Both the position numbers and the translations under genes were made by a program. 64,000 bases of DNA from GCA-002708315 sp964460905. Lineage in GTDB: Bacteria > Bacteroidota > Bacteroidia > Bacteroidales > F082. The notes under the pieces were generated by a model, which was not told the DNA's origin, ran no database searches, and saw only the letters and a program-made list of their open reading frames with translations. Shown here in pieces: positions 38,281 to 45,908 of this stretch; within the stretch, counting starts at the first letter, position 1, and the number at the start of each line of letters is the position of its first letter. Where the stretch lies: assembly GCA_964460905.1 (NCBI GenBank), contig CAYWRM010000018.1, forward strand, positions 19,399-83,398, read 5' to 3'.

Positions 38281-39120
38281 TTATTCAGGATCAAATTTCT
38301 TTAAGAATAAAGTTTCGTTCGTAATAATAGAATAATGATTGCGGCATTCACCATCATTAAAGAAATCAACCGATGCATTATAAATAAATCCGGGTAGTTC
38401 AATTTCAGCTGTACCACCTTTAATCCATGGACATGAGTAATAAACTAATAAGTTGTTTGTGTCTTGAGTTGAGCTGGTAAATGAATTATTGTTTCGGGCT
38501 ATTCCAGTCATGTTTCCTGAAATCCTAAAATAGTCATCGTTTGTATGGTAAGGTGTTGAAGGATTTTTAACTCTTAAGTAATTTTGTTCAACCTGATAAC
38601 TAATATTGCCGGTTGAATCATGATATTTTATAAGAATGTCTGTTGCCTCAACTTTAAATAAATAATTATTGTTTGTTGTAGTACCCATATTTTCAATTGA
38701 GAAATTTCCAACGCTAATTGCACTACTATCATAAAAGAAGTTGCTAAAATTAATGTTTATAATAGCTAACGAATCAAAAAAGCTTGATTCAGTGCTTGCT
38801 TCATACTTGCCCTTTCTTAAGTGGCCATAACTATCATATTTTGCCCAAGAGTATAGTATAGTGATTATTGCAGGGTCAGCTGAGTAGTTAACATCTGCTC
38901 CGTCAATTTCTGCAATTCCATCTGTAATTAAAGTAGAATCTGTAATTGATTTAAAGTATGTATTAAGCAACAAGTTAGTCATTTGTTGTGTGTCAACATA
39001 ATCCGAAACAGTTTCAATAGCCATATTGTAATCAAATGATGTATTTTCTTTATGACATGATGCAATAAAGAGAGAAATTGATAGTATGAATAATAAACTA
39101 CCTTTTAGTTTGTGCTTCAT
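38281..39120 (-). CDS. Lipoprotein of unknown function
   Basis: This 279-residue protein has an N-terminal hydrophobic segment and lipobox (IASC, Cys22). I recognise no domain. The body is beta-rich with many Ser/Thr/Asn residues and alternating hydrophobics, so an all-beta surface or periplasmic protein is likely. It starts two bases after the folA stop and on the same strand, so it is probably the last gene of a thyA-folA transcript, though a functional link is not evident. Confidence 0.75.
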   Translation of the reverse strand: MKHKLKGSLLFILSISLFIASCHKENTSFDYNMAIETVSDYVDTQQMTNLLLNTYFKSITDSTLITDGIAEIDGADVNYSADPAIITILYSWAKYDSYGHLRKGKYEASTESSFFDSLAIININFSNFFYDSSAISVGNFSIENMGTTTNNNYLFKVEATDILIKYHDSTGNISYQVEQNYLRVKNPSTPYHTNDDYFRISGNMTGIARNNNSFTSSTQDTNNLLVYYSCPWIKGGTAEIELPGFIYNASVDFFNDGECRNHYSIITNETLFLKKFDPE

Positions 39121-39122
39121 AA

Positions 39123-39617
39123 TTATATTCTACTGTAAATTTCAAATGTGTAAAAAAAGTTGTTTTGAGGATCATCAGTGATATTTTCCTGAGATATTAA
39201 TTCCCATTCATTTAACGAAATATCAGGAAAAAAAGTATCAGCTTCAAAGTCTTTATGAACACGTGTAATGTATAGTTTGTTTGCAAGAGGCATAAACTGT
39301 TTATAGATTGACCCACCACCAATTATAAAATTCTCATTTGATGTATCCATCTTATTTACAGCATCTTCAATGGAGTATGCCATTAAGCAATTGTCAATTA
39401 CTTCATTTGCTATATCTGTAATAATCAAACTTGTACGATTTGGTAAAGGCCTGACAGGAAGCGAATAATAAGTTCGTTTTCCCATAACAATGTAGTGGCC
39501 TTTTGTTATTTCCTTAAATCTAAGTAAATCTTTCGAAATATGCCACAGTAGGTCATTGTCTTTTCCAATTGCATTGTTGGATGCTATGGCAACTATTATT
39601 GATATGTCTTTATTCAT
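39123..39617 (-). CDS. folA: Dihydrofolate reductase
   Basis: This 164-residue enzyme is of normal length. It reduces dihydrofolate to tetrahydrofolate with NADPH. Visible motifs are the N-terminal I-V-A-I-A-S-N-N-A-I-G, the substrate segment L-L-W-H-I-S-K-D with the catalytic Asp, V-M-G-K-R-T-Y for NADPH binding, and G-G-G-S-I-Y in the second half. It lies downstream of thyA on the same strand, the usual pairing because thymidylate synthase makes the dihydrofolate that DHFR recycles. Confidence 0.95.
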   Translation of the reverse strand: MNKDISIIVAIASNNAIGKDNDLLWHISKDLLRFKEITKGHYIVMGKRTYYSLPVRPLPNRTSLIITDIANEVIDNCLMAYSIEDAVNKMDTSNENFIIGGGSIYKQFMPLANKLYITRVHKDFEADTFFPDISLNEWELISQENITDDPQNNFFYTFEIYSRI

Positions 39618-39641
39618 TTTTATTATACGTTTTCTTTTTTT

Positions 39642-39719
39642 GTCATTCTGAGCATAGCGAAGAATCTCTTATTTAATACAATAATATTATTTTAGATTCT
39701 TCGCTATGCTCAAAATAAC
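39642..39719. repeat. Dispersed hairpin repeat, copy 5, between thyA and folA
   Basis: The arms are GTCATTCTGAGCATAGCGAA and TTCGCTATGCTCAAAATAAC, giving a nearly perfect stem of about 30 base pairs with an AT-rich loop. It lies inside a presumed operon, so it may weaken or separate folA transcription from thyA. Confidence 0.8.
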
Positions 39720-39746
39720 AGAACATTATAAATTATTGTCAACTCA

Positions 39747-40571
39747 TCAGACGCTTATCTCGCCTTTAATTCCCGGATGTGGATCATAATCAACAATTTC
39801 AAAATCCTCAAACTTAAAATCAAAAATATTCTTTACCAATGGATTAATTTCCATAATTGGTAGTTTTTTTGGTTTACGACTAAGTTGTAGGTTAACTTGA
39901 TCCATGTGATTCAGATAAATATGTGCATCACCAAAGGTGTGTACAAATTCGCCTGGTTTAAGGTTTGTAATTTGGGCTACCATTAAATTTAATAATGCAT
40001 ATGATGCTATGTTAAAGGGTACTCCCAAAAATATATCTGCACTTCGCTGATATAACTGGCATGATAATTTGCCATCAGCAACATAAAACTGAAACCACGC
40101 ATGGCAGGGTGGGAGTGCAGCTTTTCCTTTGGCTACATTGTCTGAAAACGAAATGCTGGTGTCGGGCAATACACTCGGGTTCCATGCTGCTACAATATGA
40201 CGGCGGCTATCAGGATTAGTTTTTATTTGCTCAATAACTTCTTGAATTTGATCAATACCATCATTGTTCCAGTTTCTCCATTGAGCTCCATATACAGGTC
40301 CAAGGTCACCGTTCTCATCTGCCCAGTCGTTCCAAATCCTAACTCCATTTTCTTTAAGATAGTTAATATTTGTATCGCCGGTTAAGAACCATAATAATTC
40401 ATATATTATTGATTTTAGATGGAGTTTTTTAGTTGTAACCATTGGAAATCCATCCTCTAGGTTAAACCTTAATTGAGCTCCAAAAATACTCTTGGTTCCT
40501 GTGCCTGTTCTGTCGGTTTTTTCAACTCCTTTATCAAGTACTAAATCAAGAAGATCGAGATATTGTTTCAT
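39747..40571 (-). CDS. thyA: Thymidylate synthase
   Basis: This enzyme of 274 residues converts dUMP to dTMP using methylene-tetrahydrofolate. The catalytic Cys is in A-L-P-P-C-H-A-W-F-Q-F, and R-S-A-D-I-F-L-G-V-P-F-N-I-A-S-Y forms the dUMP/folate site. Other conserved blocks are R-T-G-T-G-T near residue 22 and D-A-H-I-Y near the C-terminus. The ATG at 40571 gives the standard MKQYLDLL start; an upstream in-frame start at 40610 adds 13 residues with no support. A candidate -7 box lies at 40642-40649. Confidence 0.96.
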   Translation of the reverse strand: MKQYLDLLDLVLDKGVEKTDRTGTGTKSIFGAQLRFNLEDGFPMVTTKKLHLKSIIYELLWFLTGDTNINYLKENGVRIWNDWADENGDLGPVYGAQWRNWNNDGIDQIQEVIEQIKTNPDSRRHIVAAWNPSVLPDTSISFSDNVAKGKAALPPCHAWFQFYVADGKLSCQLYQRSADIFLGVPFNIASYALLNLMVAQITNLKPGEFVHTFGDAHIYLNHMDQVNLQLSRKPKKLPIMEINPLVKNIFDFKFEDFEIVDYDPHPGIKGEISV

Positions 40572-40641
40572 TTTATAGTATTTTTTTTGATCTAATATTA
40601 TTAGAGTCAAGAAACGGAATTATGTATATAGATTTCGGGTT

Positions 40642-40649
40642 CAAAGTTA
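40642..40649 (-). promoter_or_regulatory. Possible -7 box for thyA
   Basis: TAACTTTG on the minus strand matches TAnnTTTG, 71 bases before the thyA ATG. The -33 element is weak. Confidence 0.45.
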
Positions 40650-40807
40650 TTAACATAATCTAATCTAAAAACAGAAAAACTGATCAAATAAAACTGCAAT
40701 TGATATTATGTTCATTATCAATTATTTACAATCTAAATTTTGTAGAACACATAAAATATACTACTAAATAAATGTATAATTTGAATTAGTAAAACAAGTT
40801 GGCTGTA

Positions 40808-40838
40808 TTTGAAATAGAAGTATAAAAGTTTACATTTG
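40808..40838 (+). promoter_or_regulatory. Bacteroidota-type promoter for the nucleoside transporter
   Basis: TTTG (40808-40811), a 19-base spacer and TACATTTG (40831-40838) match the consensus. The ATG is 42 bases further on. Confidence 0.75.
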
Positions 40839-40879
40839 CCAATTCGATTTTTTCAAAAAACTGTTTAAACAAACATAAG

Positions 40880-42133
40880 ATGGGTATAAAGTTTCGGATT
40901 ACAGTAATGAACTTTTTACAGTTCTTTATTTGGGGTGCATGGCTCATTACTATTGGAGGATATTGGTTTCAGAATAGAGAATGGAGTGGGACAGATTTCG
41001 GTATAATTTTCTCTACCATGGGTATTGCCTCTTTATTTATGCCAGCCATAGCCGGTATAATTGCCGATAGGTGGGTAAATGCTGAAAAACTATTGGGCAT
41101 ATTTCACATAATAGGTGCTATTGTACTTTTTATGTTACCCGAAGTAAATAATCCCACAGCCTTCTTTTGGGTGATGTTGCTAAATATGATTTTTTATATG
41201 CCAACTATTTCCCTCTCAATAACTGTAGCTTATTCGGCTTTGAATGGTGCTGGATTAGAGGTAATTAAGCACTATCCACCCATCAGAGTATTTGGCACTA
41301 TTGGGTTTATTGTTGCTATGTGGACAGTAAGTTTGCTAAAAATTGAGACATCATCAATGCAATTTTACGTGGCTTCTGCTGCTTCGCTGGCGCTCGGTTT
41401 TTTCTCATTTACACTTCCTAAATGTGCCGTAAATAAGGGGGCTAAAAGCAAATCATTTGTAGAGTCATTAGGACTTAAAGCATTTACTTTATTCAAGAAT
41501 CGTAAGATGGCATTGTTCTTTATTTTTTCTATGTTATTGGGCGCTTCGTTGCAATTAACAAATGCTTATGGAGATACTTTTTTACACGATTTTGCAAGAG
41601 TACCCGAATATACAGATTTACTAACAATTGAATATCCGGCTATTATTATGTCGATTTCTCAAATGTCGGAGACTTTATTTATTCTGGCAATTCCTTTTTT
41701 CTTGTTACGTTTTGGAATTAAGAAAGTAATGTTAATCAGCATGTTTGCATGGGTATTACGGTTTGCTTTTTTTGGTTTTGGAAATCCTGCTGAAGCTCTT
41801 TGGATGATTATTCTATCGAATATTATATATGGTATGGCATTCGATTTCTTTAATATTTCAGGTTCTTTATTTGTAGAAACTCAAACTGATTCAAGTATTC
41901 GTGCAAGTGCTCAAGGAGTTTTTATGATGATGACTAACGGCTTTGGTGCCATATTGGGGAGTTGGAGTAGTGGACTAATGATTGATAATTTCTTTAAAGA
42001 TGCCAATGGTCATTATGAATGGCAGGGTATTTGGCTCACATTTGCTGCATATTCCTTAGTAGTTGCCATATTGTTCGCCATTTTATTTAGGCACAAGCAC
42101 AATTCCAGCGAAGTAGTAGAAGTGAAACTTTAG
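40880..42133 (+). CDS. Nucleoside:proton symporter, NupG/XapB-type MFS
   Basis: This 417-residue inner-membrane protein has about 12 hydrophobic segments. The start (FLQFFIWGAWLITIGGYW) and the block around P-P-I-R-V-F-G-T-I-G-F are typical of the nucleoside:H+ symporter family. The central loop between the two halves (about 190-205) is basic. It takes up nucleosides with protons. Its position beside the divergent thyA-folA pair suggests nucleotide salvage, but a shared regulator is not visible. Confidence 0.9.
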   Translation: MGIKFRITVMNFLQFFIWGAWLITIGGYWFQNREWSGTDFGIIFSTMGIASLFMPAIAGIIADRWVNAEKLLGIFHIIGAIVLFMLPEVNNPTAFFWVMLLNMIFYMPTISLSITVAYSALNGAGLEVIKHYPPIRVFGTIGFIVAMWTVSLLKIETSSMQFYVASAASLALGFFSFTLPKCAVNKGAKSKSFVESLGLKAFTLFKNRKMALFFIFSMLLGASLQLTNAYGDTFLHDFARVPEYTDLLTIEYPAIIMSISQMSETLFILAIPFFLLRFGIKKVMLISMFAWVLRFAFFGFGNPAEALWMIILSNIIYGMAFDFFNISGSLFVETQTDSSIRASAQGVFMMMTNGFGAILGSWSSGLMIDNFFKDANGHYEWQGIWLTFAAYSLVVAILFAILFRHKHNSSEVVEVKL

Positions 42134-42204
42134 AATAAGCCATGAGAACTTGTTGTAATTTTGATCCGCATTAGGAAGGTGAGAAACCTCCTAAGAACAC
42201 GCAT

Positions 42205-42303
42205 GTCATTTCGGAAATGGAGCTGAGCGGAATGACGATAAATCTCCTAAGCAAAAATCAATATTCTCAGGGGATCTCTCCTCCTGCGTCATTCGAGATG
42301 ACA
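42205..42303. repeat. Dispersed hairpin repeat, copy 6, between convergent genes
   Basis: The ends are GTCATTTCGGAAATGG and TCATTCGAGATGAC, with inner AAATCTCCTAAG and CTCAGGGGATCTCTCC blocks. The copy is degenerate. It sits between the ends of the genes at 42133 and 42337. Confidence 0.7.
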
Positions 42304-42336
42304 ATAAAACCTATGTAACAAAAGGGATTTTAGTAT

Positions 42337-42930
42337 TTATGTAATCTTACGTTTTTTAATTTCATCCCTTATTTTGGATGCATCTTCATAATTCTCGTTT
42401 TCAATAGCAGTTTTAATCATATCCTCCAATTCTTCAATTAAATATTTACTGTAATCAGAAGACTCTTTAAAGGGTTTTGGTGTTACTTGACTTGACTCAG
42501 GATCATCGCCAATAGGTTCATCTTCAAGCATGATACCGGCTTCATCAATAATACTTTGATAAACAAATATGGGGCACTTAAACCTCAATGCTATAGCAAC
42601 TGCATCAGAGGTTCTACTGTCAATCTCAGAAATTACACCCTTATATTCACACATTAAGCTTGAATAGAATATTCCTTCTTCAAATTTATTAATAATAATT
42701 TCATTAATATTAATATCAAAATGAGTAGCAAAATTTTTAAACAAATCATGTGTTAATGGTCGGGATGGATTCATCTTCTCAAGTTCAATGGCAATTGCCT
42801 GAGCTTCATTGCTTCCAATAATAATTGGTAACCTTTTTTTTTGCCCTGGAATACCGAGTATTAGTGCATATGCACCACTCTGCGATTGGCTATACGACAT
42901 TCCAACAATTTCAAGTTTTACCTTCTTCAT
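42337..42930 (-). CDS. Bifunctional nuclease (BFN/DUF151) domain protein with UVR motif
   Basis: This 197-residue protein has a BFN domain at about 1-135, with the pattern L-P-I-I-I-G-S-N-E-A-Q-A-I and the S-R-T-S-D-A-V-A-I-A-L-R block. A C-terminal UVR motif (about 160-195, E-N-E-N-Y-E-D-A-S-K-I-R-D-E-I) is of the kind that mediates UvrB/UvrC contacts. BFN proteins are reported as DNase/RNases linked to stress in plants and bacteria. The fusion with a UVR motif is usual in Bacteroidota. The exact role is not shown by the sequence. Confidence 0.88.
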   Translation of the reverse strand: MKKVKLEIVGMSYSQSQSGAYALILGIPGQKKRLPIIIGSNEAQAIAIELEKMNPSRPLTHDLFKNFATHFDININEIIINKFEEGIFYSSLMCEYKGVISEIDSRTSDAVAIALRFKCPIFVYQSIIDEAGIMLEDEPIGDDPESSQVTPKPFKESSDYSKYLIEELEDMIKTAIENENYEDASKIRDEIKKRKIT

Positions 42931-43232
42931 TTTGCTTTTAAATAATTTATAAAATTAAAAAACTTTTAATGTTTAGCAGATGAATTAATTAATAGTTTTT
43001 TTGCTACTTACTAACAAATCGTTGATATGCGTGTACTTGACTGAAATAAAGATATATACAGAAATAATTACTTTTATTATAATTTCACATTTTTACTAAA
43101 TAGTATTTGTTAATCAAATAATCATAACAATTACAATTATTATAGCAACAATTAAATCATTATTTATATTTTAGCCGACTTTAATGCAAACGATTGAAAT
43201 TTTTGTAGTTTAAATCAATAAATAAAGTAGTT
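42931..43232. other. AT-rich divergent intergenic region
   Basis: These 302 bases between the divergent BFN and pyrophosphatase genes should hold both promoters. The sequence is very AT-rich with overlapping CAATTA/CAACAATTA runs. I find no exact TTTG-N19-TAnnTTTG pair and no coding frame. Confidence 0.4.
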
Positions 43233-45623
43233 ATGAGAAAATTTTTTACAATTTTTGCTTTATTTGCTGCGCCTATTATGGCATCGGCAAGTGAAGCTGA
43301 CCTTGTTATTCCTGAAGGAGTAAAAAGCCAGTCGATTTTGTACTGGGGATTCCTGATCACACTTGCTGGTTTCCTATTTGGTTTTTATCAATTTGTTCAG
43401 GTAAAAAAAATCAGGGCACATAAATCAATGCTAGATGTAGCACAGGTTATATTTGAAACAGCAAAAACCTATCTTATCCAACAAGGTAAATTTCTTGCTA
43501 TTCTGTTCGTATTCATTGGGGCTGCAGTAGCTTTCTATTTTGGATGGCTTAGCGATGTTAATTTTGGAATTGGCGGAGTTGCAATGATACTTGGGTGGAC
43601 TGTTATCGGAATACTTGGTTCATACAGTGTTGCATGGTTTGGTATAAGGATGAATACCCTTGCCAATTCACGTATGGCTTTTGCATCCTTAGAAAGAAAA
43701 CCGATTAAGTTACTCAATATACCTTTAAATGCTGGTATAAGTATCGGAGTTGTGCTCATCTCATTGGAGCTAATGATGATGCTTATAATACTACTATTTG
43801 TACCTGGCGAATATGCAGGTGCAAGTTTTATTGGTTTTGCTATTGGTGAATCATTAGGTGCTTCTGTATTAAGAATTGCTGGTGGTATTTTTACTAAAAT
43901 TGCTGATATTGGTTCTGACCTTATGAAGGTGATCTTTAAAATTGGTGAAGATGATCCACGTAACCCAGGTACTATTGCCGACTGTGTTGGTGATAATGCC
44001 GGTGATAGTGTTGGACCAACTGCTGATGGTTTTGAGACTTATGGTGTAACCGGTGTTGCTCTTATTTCATTTATACTCCTGGCTGTTACAGATCCTGCCA
44101 ACCAAATCCAACTTTTAACCTGGATATTTGTTATGAGGATCCTTATGATTGTAACATCAATTGTTTCATTCTGGATTAACGGTGTCATTACAAAAGCTAA
44201 ATATAATAATGTTGACGATCTTGATTTTGAAAAACCACTTACTTCACTTGTTTGGATAACTTCATTACTCTCAATTGTAGTAACGTTTATTGTTAGTTAT
44301 CTTACAATTAAAGAGTTACCAAACAATCTTTGGATTAGTCTTTCGGTTATTATCAGTGCCGGTACTTTGGGAGCTGCTTTGATACCCGAATTTACAAAGC
44401 TATTTACAAGCCCAAAATCAACACATGTTGCTGAAGTTGTAGAAGCATCAAAACAAGGTGGAGCATCACTAAATATACTTTCTGGATTGGTAGCAGGTAA
44501 TTTTAGTGCATTTTGGCAAGGTATGGTGTTTTTCTTGTTAATGTTTATTGCCTATTATGCAAGTACGTTTGGCTTGGATGCATTTATGATTTATCCATCA
44601 ATATTTGCTTTTGGTTTAGTTGCGTTTGGAATGCTTGGAATGGGCCCTGTTACAATTGCTGTTGACAGTTACGGACCTGTTACAGATAATGCACAGTCTA
44701 TTTATGAATTATCTTTAATTGAGGAAAACAGAGAAGAAACAGTAGCTGAAATTAAAAAAGATTTTGGTTTTACTCCTGATTTTGAAAAATCAAAATATTA
44801 TCTTGAAGCTAATGATGGAGCTGGTAATACATTTAAAGCTACAGCCAAACCTGTACTTATTGGTACAGCTGTGGTAGGTGCAACTACTATGATTTTTGCA
44901 TTGATTTTAGTGATTGAACATACTTTGCATGTAAAACCAGAAGAAATTCTTAACCTGTTGAACCCTTATACAATTATGGGATTCTTACTTGGTGGTTCTG
45001 TTATTTACTGGTTTACAGGCGCTTCAATTCAGGCAGTTACTACAGGTGCAGCACGTGCTGTTGATTTTATAAAACATAATATCAATCTTGATCCCGATGC
45101 ACCTATGAAAGCAGATGTTGAAAAGTCGAGGGAAGTGGTTAAAATATGTACACTTTATGCTCAAAAGGGAATGTGGAATATATTTATTGCAATATTCTCC
45201 TTTGCTCTTGCTTTTGCTTTTCTATCAGCACCAACTGAATTCTCAAATGCTCCTGTGTCTATGTTTGTTGCCTATTTATTATCAATAGCTTTCTTTGGAT
45301 TATTTCAAGCTATATTTATGGCAAATGCCGGAGGTTCATGGGATAACGCTAAAAAAGTAGTAGAAGTTGATATGCAGGAAAAAGGAACTCCATTGCATGA
45401 TGCATCAATTGTTGGAGATACCGTTGGTGATCCTTTTAAAGATACATCCTCAGTAGCTCTTAACCCTGTAATTAAGTTTACAACATTATTCGGATTGCTT
45501 GCTATGGAAATCGCCATTTCACCTCAATTTAGAGCCGCTTCTCATTACGTAGGTATTGCATTTTTATTAGTTGCATTATACTTTGTTTGGAGATCATTCT
45601 ATAAAATGAGAATTAAGCAATAA
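43233..45623 (+). CDS. hppA: Membrane-bound ion-pumping pyrophosphatase (divergent subfamily)
   Basis: This 796-residue integral membrane enzyme couples pyrophosphate hydrolysis to ion export. It has about 16 hydrophobic segments. The substrate site shows E-D-D-P-R-N-P-G-T-I-A-D and G-D-N-A-G-D-S-V-G-P-T-A-D-G-F-E-T-Y, where most family members have D-N-V-G-D-C-A-G-M-A-A-D-L-F-E-T-Y. A segment before it is one residue shorter than usual. The K+-dependence position reads G-N-T-F-K, with Lys as in K+-independent enzymes. That suggests a K+-independent, probably proton-pumping member of a divergent branch. The ion specificity is inferred. The N-terminus has a signal-like first segment. A terminator follows. 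Confidence 0.93.
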   Translation: MRKFFTIFALFAAPIMASASEADLVIPEGVKSQSILYWGFLITLAGFLFGFYQFVQVKKIRAHKSMLDVAQVIFETAKTYLIQQGKFLAILFVFIGAAVAFYFGWLSDVNFGIGGVAMILGWTVIGILGSYSVAWFGIRMNTLANSRMAFASLERKPIKLLNIPLNAGISIGVVLISLELMMMLIILLFVPGEYAGASFIGFAIGESLGASVLRIAGGIFTKIADIGSDLMKVIFKIGEDDPRNPGTIADCVGDNAGDSVGPTADGFETYGVTGVALISFILLAVTDPANQIQLLTWIFVMRILMIVTSIVSFWINGVITKAKYNNVDDLDFEKPLTSLVWITSLLSIVVTFIVSYLTIKELPNNLWISLSVIISAGTLGAALIPEFTKLFTSPKSTHVAEVVEASKQGGASLNILSGLVAGNFSAFWQGMVFFLLMFIAYYASTFGLDAFMIYPSIFAFGLVAFGMLGMGPVTIAVDSYGPVTDNAQSIYELSLIEENREETVAEIKKDFGFTPDFEKSKYYLEANDGAGNTFKATAKPVLIGTAVVGATTMIFALILVIEHTLHVKPEEILNLLNPYTIMGFLLGGSVIYWFTGASIQAVTTGAARAVDFIKHNINLDPDAPMKADVEKSREVVKICTLYAQKGMWNIFIAIFSFALAFAFLSAPTEFSNAPVSMFVAYLLSIAFFGLFQAIFMANAGGSWDNAKKVVEVDMQEKGTPLHDASIVGDTVGDPFKDTSSVALNPVIKFTTLFGLLAMEIAISPQFRAASHYVGIAFLLVALYFVWRSFYKMRIKQ

Positions 45624-45643
45624 TGCTTAATAAATTATAAAAG

Positions 45644-45677
45644 AAAAGGGAGGTTGTTTAGTCAGCTTCCCTTTTTT
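45644..45677 (+). terminator. Rho-independent terminator after hppA
   Basis: AAAAGGGAGG pairs with the CTTCCCTTTTTT side around a loop of about 14 bases, followed by a T run. Confidence 0.7.
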
Positions 45678-45678
45678 A

Positions 45679-45731
45679 ATGGTTAAATGATTGAATGGTT
45701 AAATGATTGAATGAGTGAATGTTTAAATGAT
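45679..45731. repeat. Short tandem repeat, about 16-base unit
   Basis: ATGGTTAAATGATTGA occurs twice in tandem, then degenerates (ATGAGTGA, ATGTTTAAATGATT). Similar AT-rich tandem repeats are, to my recollection, common between Bacteroidota genes. Confidence 0.8.
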
Positions 45732-45832
45732 TAACTTTTCACAATTCACTACTTTACAAAATCGGTTAATAACTAGTGTTAAATTTATAACAAGTCTTAA
45801 CAGAAAAAAGCTCTATTCATTAATAAGATTCT

Positions 45833-45840
45833 TAATTTTG
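45833..45840 (+). promoter_or_regulatory. Possible -7 box for gcvP
   Basis: TAATTTTG fits TAnnTTTG, 69 bases before the chosen gcvP ATG at 45909. No TTTG is seen at -33. Confidence 0.45.
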
Positions 45841-45908
45841 CACATTGCTGCAAGCAATATTTGCAACGACTAAAAAACATAGTTCAAAAAGAAATAATAA
45901 ATAGCATA

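Noticed and set aside
42223..42233. Second copy of the ssrA 3' end (TGGAGCTG)
   Set aside because: Only eight bases match, and they lie inside a copy of the dispersed hairpin repeat.
45679..45731. CRISPR-like array
   Set aside because: There are only about two exact 16-base units with no spacers and no cas genes; it is a simple tandem repeat.
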